Source: Candidatus Spyradenecus faecavium
GTDB taxonomy: Bacteria; Verrucomicrobiota; Kiritimatiellia; RFP12; DVOR01
Assembly (NCBI GenBank): GCA_018713405.1
Contig: DVOR01000124.1
Coordinates: forward strand, 1 to 6,585
Reading direction: 5' to 3'
Length of the DNA stretch: 6,585 nt
A program made the position numbers and the translations under genes. Every line of letters starts with the position of its first letter. Positions within the stretch are counted from its first letter, which is position 1. The notes under the pieces were generated by a model. The model saw only the letters and a list, made by a program, of their open reading frames with translations, had not been told where the DNA came from and made no database searches. Below, piece by piece: positions 1-5,139 of the stretch.

Positions 1-31
1 GGACATACCCTGTCGAAACCTGGTCACCCCC
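1..31 (-). ncRNA. ssrA: tmRNA (ssrA), 5' end only, cut by the left edge
   Basis: Read on the minus strand from base 31, the sequence begins GGGGGTGACCAGG and continues TTTCGACAGGG. This matches the conserved 5' end of tmRNA: a G-rich acceptor strand followed by UGA, then the tRNA-like GGUUUCGAC element. The 5' G-run would pair with the 3' end of the molecule to form the alanine-accepting acceptor stem. tmRNA with SmpB rescues stalled ribosomes and tags the incomplete peptide for proteolysis. Only 31 bases are present, so the tag-coding region, the pseudoknots and the 3' acceptor half are not visible. The 5' end is placed at the G-run because mature tmRNA starts there after RNase P removes a leader. 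The match is short but covers the most diagnostic 5' bases. A protein start at the ATG at 6-4 was considered and is less likely. Confidence 0.77.
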
Positions 32-51
32 TTCGTGAAAAAGGTGCCCCA

Positions 52-81
52 ATGATAGCACACCTCCCCCTCCCCGCGCAA
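52..81 (-). promoter_or_regulatory. candidate sigma-70 promoter of ssrA
   Basis: On the minus strand there is TTGCGC (81-76) as a -35-like box, an 18-base spacer, and TATCAT (57-52) as a -10-like box. Transcription would start near base 45, leaving about 14 bases before the mature 5' G of tmRNA at base 31. This fits a pre-tmRNA leader removed by RNase P. The -35 match is only moderate and no start site has been measured. Confidence 0.42.
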
Positions 82-125
82 GCCTCCTCCTCTCTCGACT
101 CCAAATAAGTCCACATCTTTTTCCG

Positions 126-213
126 AAACCCTTAAGGGTTTGCCTCGAAACCCTTAGGGTTTTGGGTCGAACCCCTTAGGGTTTCGCCTCAGACCCTTTA
201 GGGTTTCACGGGG
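126..213. repeat. four tandem 22-base units with a CCCTTAGGG-type palindromic core
   Basis: Four units start at 126, 148, 170 and 192, with an exact period of 22 bases. The cores are AAACCCTTAAGGGTTT (126-141, a perfect palindrome), AAACCCTTAGGGTTT (148-162), AACCCCTTAGGGTTT (170-184) and GACCCTTTAGGGTTT (192-206). The remaining 6 to 7 bases of each unit are less conserved, though the motif GCCTC recurs after the first and third cores. The array starts 8 bases past the stop codon of the HAD gene and ends about 45 bases before the candidate -35 box of ssrA. Each core could fold into a hairpin with a 4-6 bp stem on either strand and ends in a short T run, so the array may stop transcription of the HAD gene. 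Equally, palindromes two helical turns apart look like a row of protein-binding sites. The function is unknown. Confidence 0.85.
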
Positions 214-220
214 GGAGGAC

Positions 221-1024
221 TCAGAGGAGGCCAAGGGCGCGGAGGTGGGCGAGGACGCCGTCTTGGGTGTTGGGCGGGGCGATGGCGGCGGCGCGGGCGC
301 GAAGCTCGGGGAGGGCGTTGGCCATGGCCACGGAGTGGGGCGTGAGGGCGAGCATGCCGGCGTCGTTGAGGTAGTCGCCGAAGACGATGGCCTGGTCGGG
401 GCGGAGGCCCAGACGGAGGAGGAGGGCGGCGAGGGCGTTGGCCTTGTCGATGCGGGCGTGCTGGACGTCGACCCATTCCGGGCCGGAGAGGATGACGCGC
501 CGTTCGGCGGTGGCGAGGGGCGCGAGGCGGGGGTGGAGGGCCTGGGCGGCCTGGGGATGGTAGAGGGCGACCTTGCAGACACGCAGGCCGGCGAGGTCGG
601 CGAGGTCGTGCCAAGGGGCGTGGACGGCGAAGTATTGGGTGATCTCGGCCAGGTCCTCGGGGTAACGGTCGTGGACGAGGGCGGCGTCGGCGCCGCAGAG
701 GACGGGGCTGGCGCCGGGGGTGGCGAGGGCTTCGCGCAGGACGGGCTCGAAGAAGTCGGCGGGGGAGAGGTCCTCGAAGAAGGGGCGTGCCTCGCCGGCG
801 GCCCAGGCGAGGGCGCCGTTCTCGGCGATGATGTCGACGTCGACGCCGAGGGGCGCGAAACGGGCCTGGAGGTTGGCCAACTGACGGCCGCTGGCGATGG
901 CCCAGCGGATGCCGCGCGCGGCGAGCGTGCGGACGGCGTCAGGGAAACCCGCGGGAAGGTGCCGCCGGCCGTCGAGCAAGGTGCCATCCATGTCGGTCAC
1001 GATGAGGCGAATGTCTGCGTCCAT
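221..1024 (-). CDS. Cof-type HAD-superfamily hydrolase (sugar- or nucleotide-phosphatase-like)
   Basis: A 267-residue cytoplasmic phosphatase of the haloacid dehalogenase superfamily, subfamily IIB (Cof type). All four HAD motifs are visible. Motif I is DMDGT at 11-15, with D11 as the expected nucleophile and D13 as the acid/base. Motif II is S45 in IASGR, and motif III is K194 in DKANAL. Motif IV is GDYLND at 216-221, whose acidic residues bind Mg2+. The stretch between motifs II and III, about residues 70-185, is where the C2 cap sits, and the length is typical of the family. Members dephosphorylate sugar phosphates, nucleotides, FMN or PLP; the substrate cannot be told from sequence. The ATG at 1024 is chosen because motif I follows ten residues later, as usual. 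An upstream in-frame ATG at 1279 would add 85 residues coded by hairpins and repeats and unrelated to the family. No Shine-Dalgarno precedes the chosen start. The gene lies 352 bases from the preceding gene and seems to be transcribed alone. Confidence 0.93.
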   Translation of the reverse strand: MDADIRLIVTDMDGTLLDGRRHLPAGFPDAVRTLAARGIRWAIASGRQLANLQARFAPLGVDVDIIAENGALAWAAGEARPFFEDLSPADFFEPVLREALATPGASPVLCGADAALVHDRYPEDLAEITQYFAVHAPWHDLADLAGLRVCKVALYHPQAAQALHPRLAPLATAERRVILSGPEWVDVQHARIDKANALAALLLRLGLRPDQAIVFGDYLNDAGMLALTPHSVAMANALPELRARAAAIAPPNTQDGVLAHLRALGLL

Positions 1025-1032
1025 GGCGCGCA

Positions 1033-1041
1033 ATTGTAGCA
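1033..1041 (-). promoter_or_regulatory. candidate extended -10 promoter of the HAD gene, very close to the ATG
   Basis: The minus strand reads TGC then TACAAT (1041-1033), an extended -10 element with five of six bases matching TATAAT. Only 8 bases separate it from the ATG at 1024, so transcription would start at or within one or two bases of the start codon. No convincing -35 box is seen 16-18 bases upstream, which is common for extended -10 promoters. No ribosome binding site lies between box and ATG. Confidence 0.45.
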
Positions 1042-1121
1042 CAGACGGGCGCCGCGCGAACACCCACAAAGGGAAAAGGGTGCCGATTGGCAGATTGGCT
1101 AGACGCGAATTGTTGATTGGA

Positions 1122-1206
1122 GGGGTGTGGGGCGCTGCCCCACGCCCCGGCAGGACGAAGTTCGCCCTGCACCCCCCGCACATCCTGCGGACGTGCCTGA
1201 CCAGGC
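1122..1206. repeat. cluster of GC-rich hairpins (REP-like intergenic element)
   Basis: Several inverted repeats sit side by side. The first, 1122-1148, pairs GGGG-T-GTGGGGC with GCCCCAC-G-CCCC around a GCT loop, giving about 12 pairs if the T-G position is counted as a wobble. The second, 1150-1170, pairs GCAGG..CG with CG..CCTGC, with one imperfect position that becomes a G-U pair in minus-strand RNA. The third, 1179-1195, pairs CACATCC with GGACGTG around TGC and again has one imperfect position. A weak fourth (GCCT/AGGC, 1195-1206) follows. None is followed by a T run on the minus strand, so it is not an ordinary terminator. The layout resembles repetitive extragenic palindromes, but copy number elsewhere in the genome cannot be judged from this window. 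Confidence 0.55.
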
Positions 1207-1224
1207 CACACCAGACGACGTGAT

Positions 1225-1260
1225 AGGACAAACAGGACCAATGAGACGAATAGGACAGCA
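1225..1260. repeat. 9-base tandem repeat, four degenerate units
   Basis: Four 9-base units begin at 1225, 1234, 1243 and 1252: AGGACAAAC, AGGACCAAT, GAGACGAAT, AGGACAGCA. The consensus is close to AGGACNAAT. The unit is a multiple of three, but no protein is encoded here that fits either neighbour. It lies in the gap between the large heme protein gene and the HAD gene, next to the hairpin cluster. It looks like a decayed minisatellite and its function is unknown. Confidence 0.6.
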
Positions 1261-1313
1261 CGAAGGGGCAAGCCTCCAACCTTCCAAGCGCCCCCTCCTC
1301 TGTGCGCTAGCAC

Positions 1314-1328
1314 GTCCCTAAAGGGTAC
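1314..1328. repeat. isolated CCCTAAAGGG palindrome related to the 22-base array
   Basis: The core CCCTAAAGGG (1316-1325) is the exact reverse complement of the core of the fourth array unit (195-204), and the identity extends to 11 bases (ACCCTTTAGGG in the array sense). It directly abuts the T tract of the terminator of the large heme protein gene. Related palindromes therefore flank the HAD locus on both sides. With 10-11 bases, chance similarity is possible. Confidence 0.4.
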
Positions 1329-1359
1329 AAAAAAAGGCCCCGGCGGATGCCGGGGCCTT
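1329..1359 (-). terminator. intrinsic terminator of the large heme protein gene
   Basis: On the minus strand a GC-rich stem (GGCCCCGGC pairing with GCCGGGGCC, extended by two A-T pairs to 11 bp) closes a four-base loop, ATCC. It is followed directly by seven T residues (1335-1329). It starts 17 bases after the stop codon of the 1377-5069 gene. The perfect stem, short loop and U tract make this a classic Rho-independent terminator acting on minus-strand transcripts. Confidence 0.93.
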
Positions 1360-1376
1360 GTTCGTGGGGGGATGCC

Positions 1377-4300
1377 TCACTCCTCGACGACGACGCGGAA
1401 GCCGACGTTGTAGGGGTGCTGCCACTGGGGATAGCCCCAGCGGTTGGCGGAGGAGGCGCGGATCTGGCGCTGATACCAGGAGCCGCCGCGGATGACCTTG
1501 AGTTCGGGGTTGGCGCCGTCGAAGCCGGGGCCGCCTTCGTAGGAGACGAAGGGGGAGGTGGTCCATTCGGCGACGTTGCCGTGCATGTCGTAGAGGCCGA
1601 AGGCGTTGGGCTGGTAGGAGCCGACCTTGGCGAGGTGGAGGACGCCGTCGTTGAAGCGGGGGTCCTTCTTCTCGAAGTCCATCCACTGGTTGGGGTTGCG
1701 GATGGGCTGCGGGTCGACGCCCTGGACGGCGAGCTTCTTCATGGTGACGTCGGCGAGGTTGGCGTGCTTGCCGAAGTCGGCGTTGAAGTCGCCGTAGTTC
1801 ATGGGCGTGTCGGTGCCGGCGCGGCAGGCGTATTCCCATTCGGTCTCGGTGGGGAGGCGGACTTTCTTGCCGGTCTTCTTGGAGAGCCAGTCGCAGAAGG
1901 CCTGGGCCTGGTCGTAGGAGACGCGGATGGCGGGGAAGTCAGGGTCGTTCACGAAGTAGCCGCGGCGGACCTGATCCTTGTAGTGCATGTCGTAGACGCC
2001 GTTCTCGAAGGTGGGGTCGAACTCGCGCATCATGCCCATGGTGACCTCGGTGGTGCCCATGTAGAAGGGCTTGTCCACCGCGGCGGCGTGGGCGGGGGCC
2101 TCGGCGTTGGTCTCGTCGTCGGAGCCCATGACGAACTGGCCGGCGGGGATCTTGACGAGGGTGATGGCCTTGCCGCCGCCGACGTCGAGGGTGAGGGTCT
2201 GGCGCTGGCCCTGCTTGGCGGCGCCGTCGAAGGGCCAGCCGGCCACGGTGGGCTTCTGGGCGGGCTTGGCGACGGTCTTGCCGGTGGGGGCGGCGAACTT
2301 GACGGCGCCGGGCTTGTAGGGGTTGACGATGCGCTCGGGGTCGAAGTCGAGGTTGGTGGTCTCGCGCTCGTAGCGACGGCGCTGGTCAATCATGCGCTGG
2401 CGGGCGCCGAACTCGGTCCAGGTGCCGTAGTACGGGACGTTGAGGTCGATCCAGGTGATGATGCGGTCCCACTCCTCGGGGGTGAGGACGACGCCGTGGT
2501 GGCCCTTCTTGAGAATCTGGTAGAGGTCGGAGGTGGTGGCGTGGAACTCGAGCGGGTTCAGCACGTGGTAGTCACCTTCGGGGCCGTTGCGGCGGACGTA
2601 GGGGTGGAGGGCGAGGTAGGACTCGGAGAACTTGCCCCAGCCGAGCTTCGGGTTGTACTCGAAGTTGGGGATGGGCTGGCCGATGGCGTTCTTGGCGGTG
2701 GACTTGCCGTTGTGGCAGCCGACGCACTTGGCGTCGAGGACGGGCTGGAGCTCGCGCTCGAAGGCCCAACCACGGGGCGGCCCGTACCAGTTCTGGATCT
2801 GCTGGGGTTTCTTGCGGGCGGCGGCGGTCACCTGGCCGGAGGGGGCGGCGGCGTTCTGGTTCTCGTGGCAGCCGATGCAGCTGATGGTTTCGCCGGGCTG
2901 GCCGACGAGCCAGGAGCGCATGAGCTGGAGGGCGCGGCCTTCGCTGTCGAGGGGCTGGACGGAGAGCGGGGTCTGGGCGGGGAAGACGAACATGGTGGAG
3001 CCGTCTTCCTCGACGTCGACGGTGCCGTGGAGGACGCGGGGATCCCACGGGCCTTCCATGCCGATGGCGTAGTGGCCGCCGGCGTAGCGGGGGGCGTATT
3101 CGTAGTGGAAGACGCGGAGCTTCTTGACGGTGCCGTGGGGGACGTCCTTGAGGGTGTTCTGGCCGCGGTAGACGTTGGCCATGTAGACGTTGCAGGTCTT
3201 GGCGCCGGGGACGATGCGGTCAGGCTGGACGGGCGGGCGCTTGGTGGCCTTGAGCGGGATGGGCTCGTAGAGGCTGGCGTCGGGCATCTCCCAGAGGGTG
3301 AGGCAGTTGTCGAAGATGTCGATGAGGACGAGCTTGAAGTTCTTGCCCTCTTCGTCCTGCTTGGCGGCGAGGACGAGCTCGTCGTTCAGCGGGCGGGGGT
3401 GGAGGAAGTAGGGCTTGATGTTGTCGACCAGGCGGTCCTTGGTGATGTTTTCGATGGGCTTGCCGGCGAAGCCGAACTTGTGGACGGCGCCCTGGGTCTC
3501 GATGCGGCCCTTGGAGACGTCGAACATGACGAGCTCGCCCTTGCGGAAGACGCCGTGGTGGCCGGAGACGATGCCGACGAACTTGGTGGAGCTGCCGGGG
3601 ATGTGCTGCTGGCCGAAGATGGAGTTGGGCCAGTAGGAGTTGGAACCGTAGAACTCCTGCTGGTCGGTGCCGTCCTGGTTCATCGTCATCATGACGCGGG
3701 AGAAGTAGTGCGCGGAGTCGGTGTACTCCCAGCGGAGGTAGACGAGGCGGCCGTTGGGGTAGACCTCGGGGTTCCAGTTGCAGTCCTGGTCGAAGGTCAG
3801 GCGGCGCATGCCGGTGCGGTCCTTGTTGATGAGGACGAGGTTGGAGACGATGTCGCCGCCGCTCACGCAGGGCACGCCCTGGAAGCCGACGGAGGCAGTG
3901 GTGACGATGCGGCCGTCGGGGAGATAGCAGGCGTCGTAGATGTCGACCTCGTTGTCGGCGTTCTTGTAGGCGCTGCGCCAGTTCTTGCCGTCGACGTCCA
4001 TCTCATAGAGGCCCCAAGGGGTGCCCTTTTCCTTCTCACCGGAGGACATGAGGAGGGTCTTGCCGTCCCAGTCCAGGCAGAGGTCGCCCATGTAGACGGA
4101 GGATTCGCGCAGGACGGTGGGCTGGCGGTTGGGGGCCTTGTCCTGGTCGAGGGGACCGCGGAGGATCTTGCCCTTGTAGCCGGAACCGCCGCCGCGGAGG
4201 GTGCCCTCGTTGTTGCCGAGCCAGCCGGTGTTGCCGGCGTAGTTGGAGAAGAGGCCCTGGGGCGTGCCGCGGTCGCGGGAGATGAAGATGATTTCATCAA

Positions 4301-5069
4301 AGTCGACGGCGGGGTGCTGCAGGAGGATTTCCTTCTGGAGCTTGCGGTAGTCGGCGTAGAGGGAGTCGAAGTCCTTGTCGCCGCCCTCGATGCGCTTCTG
4401 GAGGGCGTCGATGCCGGCGGCGATGTCCTTGGCGTTGGGGTAGTTCTCAGGATACTTCTCGGCGTACTGCTTCAGGCCGTCGCGCAAGGCGTTGATGTTG
4501 ATGGACTGCGCGAGGATGGCGAGGCGGGCGCGCTCGGCCAGCTGCGGGATGGTCTCGAGCGTCTGGCCGACGCGGGGGCCGCGGTTCGCCTGAGGCACGA
4601 AGATGTTCTGGCGCTCGGCGTTGGGCTTGTTGCCTTCCCAGACGATCTTGCGGTCGGCGTCGGCGGCGGTGACGCGGAAGCCGTTCAGGCGGCCGCCGAG
4701 GCCTTCGCCGCGGTTCCACACGGTGATGCGCTCGATCTGGTCCAGGGGCACGGCCTTGCCGAGGTCAAGCTCCCAGACGGGGAAGGGCACGTTCTCCTCG
4801 GAGTGGGTGATGGTGCCGCTGCCCCAGTTGGCGTCGGTCCGGCCGTCGATGGCGCGGGCGGCGGCGCCGTTGTTGGCGGTGGAGCTTTGGGTGGCGGAGC
4901 CCTGGCGGGCGATGTTCTTGCCGTCCTTGGTGACGACCTCGACCTCGGCCAGGGAGAGCGTGGCGCTCTCCTTGGGGATGTCGACGGCCACATAACGCAC
5001 GTCGGCGGCGGTGGCGGCGCCGGCGAGGACGCCGGTCAGCGCGAGAATCCAGAATCGTGAACGCTTCAT
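1377..5069 (-). CDS. exported HzsA-like multi-domain protein with two CXXCH heme sites and a C-terminal FGE-like domain
   Basis: A 1230-residue protein. Residues 1-21 form a signal peptide (MKR, a hydrophobic core, then ATA/A), so it is exported to the periplasm or cell surface. Residues ~25-160 resemble a discoidin (F5/8 C)-like beta-sandwich (VWELDLGKAVPLDQIERITV at 98-117). Residues ~170-250 are mostly helical. Residues ~255-720 form a beta-propeller-like region related to the middle domain of hydrazine synthase alpha, with repeats such as YLPDGRIVTTAS. Two c-type heme motifs follow, CIGCH (731-735) and CVGCH (782-786). The TPEEWDRIITWIDLNVPYYG segment (863-882) closes the cytochrome part. 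Residues ~965-1230 are a formylglycine-generating-enzyme-like (SUMF1) fold: IPAGQFVMGS, RLPTETEWEYACRAG, LYDMHGNVAEW, VIRGGSW, GFRVV. No Cys lies between RGGSW and GFR, where the FGE catalytic pair sits, so it is probably not an active FGE. AAGGAG lies 8 bases before the ATG and supports this start. An electron-transfer or redox role is likely, but the substrate is unknown. It is not evidence for anammox. Confidence 0.9.
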   Translation of the reverse strand: MKRSRFWILALTGVLAGAATAADVRYVAVDIPKESATLSLAEVEVVTKDGKNIARQGSATQSSTANNGAAARAIDGRTDANWGSGTITHSEENVPFPVWELDLGKAVPLDQIERITVWNRGEGLGGRLNGFRVTAADADRKIVWEGNKPNAERQNIFVPQANRGPRVGQTLETIPQLAERARLAILAQSININALRDGLKQYAEKYPENYPNAKDIAAGIDALQKRIEGGDKDFDSLYADYRKLQKEILLQHPAVDFDEIIFISRDRGTPQGLFSNYAGNTGWLGNNEGTLRGGGSGYKGKILRGPLDQDKAPNRQPTVLRESSVYMGDLCLDWDGKTLLMSSGEKEKGTPWGLYEMDVDGKNWRSAYKNADNEVDIYDACYLPDGRIVTTASVGFQGVPCVSGGDIVSNLVLINKDRTGMRRLTFDQDCNWNPEVYPNGRLVYLRWEYTDSAHYFSRVMMTMNQDGTDQQEFYGSNSYWPNSIFGQQHIPGSSTKFVGIVSGHHGVFRKGELVMFDVSKGRIETQGAVHKFGFAGKPIENITKDRLVDNIKPYFLHPRPLNDELVLAAKQDEEGKNFKLVLIDIFDNCLTLWEMPDASLYEPIPLKATKRPPVQPDRIVPGAKTCNVYMANVYRGQNTLKDVPHGTVKKLRVFHYEYAPRYAGGHYAIGMEGPWDPRVLHGTVDVEEDGSTMFVFPAQTPLSVQPLDSEGRALQLMRSWLVGQPGETISCIGCHENQNAAAPSGQVTAAARKKPQQIQNWYGPPRGWAFERELQPVLDAKCVGCHNGKSTAKNAIGQPIPNFEYNPKLGWGKFSESYLALHPYVRRNGPEGDYHVLNPLEFHATTSDLYQILKKGHHGVVLTPEEWDRIITWIDLNVPYYGTWTEFGARQRMIDQRRRYERETTNLDFDPERIVNPYKPGAVKFAAPTGKTVAKPAQKPTVAGWPFDGAAKQGQRQTLTLDVGGGKAITLVKIPAGQFVMGSDDETNAEAPAHAAAVDKPFYMGTTEVTMGMMREFDPTFENGVYDMHYKDQVRRGYFVNDPDFPAIRVSYDQAQAFCDWLSKKTGKKVRLPTETEWEYACRAGTDTPMNYGDFNADFGKHANLADVTMKKLAVQGVDPQPIRNPNQWMDFEKKDPRFNDGVLHLAKVGSYQPNAFGLYDMHGNVAEWTTSPFVSYEGGPGFDGANPELKVIRGGSWYQRQIRASSANRWGYPQWQHPYNVGFRVVVEE

Positions 5070-5077
5070 GTCGCTCT

Positions 5078-5083
5078 CTCCTT
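5078..5083 (-). promoter_or_regulatory. strong Shine-Dalgarno of the large heme protein gene
   Basis: AAGGAG on the minus strand ends 8 bases before the ATG at 5069. It is the best ribosome binding site in the window and fixes the start directly ahead of the signal peptide. Confidence 0.85.
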
Positions 5084-5097
5084 AAGTTCTGTCCTCT

Positions 5098-5126
5098 AGG
5101 ATAGCGTTTTGTGAGAGGTTTTGCAA
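5098..5126 (-). promoter_or_regulatory. candidate sigma-70 promoter of the large heme protein gene
   Basis: The minus strand shows TTGCAA (5126-5121), a 17-base spacer, and TATCCT (5103-5098), each matching four of six consensus bases. It lies in the 70-base gap after purM, about 28 bases before the ATG, leaving a leader of roughly 20 bases that contains the Shine-Dalgarno. This suggests transcription independent of purM, although no terminator was found between the two genes and read-through remains possible. Confidence 0.45.
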
Positions 5127-5139
5127 GTGGCAACGGGCC

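Noticed and set aside
1..6. Minus-strand ATG at 6-4 as the start of a protein running off the left edge
   Set aside because: The surrounding bases match the tmRNA 5' consensus, which explains the sequence better, and the ribosome site would be poor.
126..213. CRISPR array, plasmid iterons, or telomere-type TTTAGGG repeats
   Set aside because: There are no unique spacers and the repeats are shorter than CRISPR repeats. No replication initiator or plasmid gene is near. The TTTAGGG resemblance comes from palindromes in 22-base register, not a head-to-tail 7-base repeat.
245..1039. Plus-strand open frame of 264 codons opposite the HAD gene
   Set aside because: Gly/Glu/Val-rich shadow of the HAD gene, whose four catalytic motifs are intact on the minus strand.
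1025..1279. 85-residue N-terminal extension of the HAD protein from the ATG at 1279
   Set aside because: It would translate the 9-base repeat and the hairpins, adds nothing like a known domain, and pushes motif I far from its normal N-terminal position.
1347..5060. Plus-strand open frame of 1237 codons opposite the large heme protein gene
   Set aside because: It is codon-aligned with the real gene, and antisense stops would require TTA, CTA or TCA codons in the sense strand, which this GC-rich genome avoids. The translation is low-complexity Val/Gly/Ala/Asp with no recognisable domain, while the minus strand has a signal peptide and clear families.
1377..5069. Evidence for anammox hydrazine synthesis
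   Set aside because: Only an HzsA-like fold is present, without the other subunits or hydrazine dehydrogenase, and similar domains occur in bacteria that do not carry out anammox.
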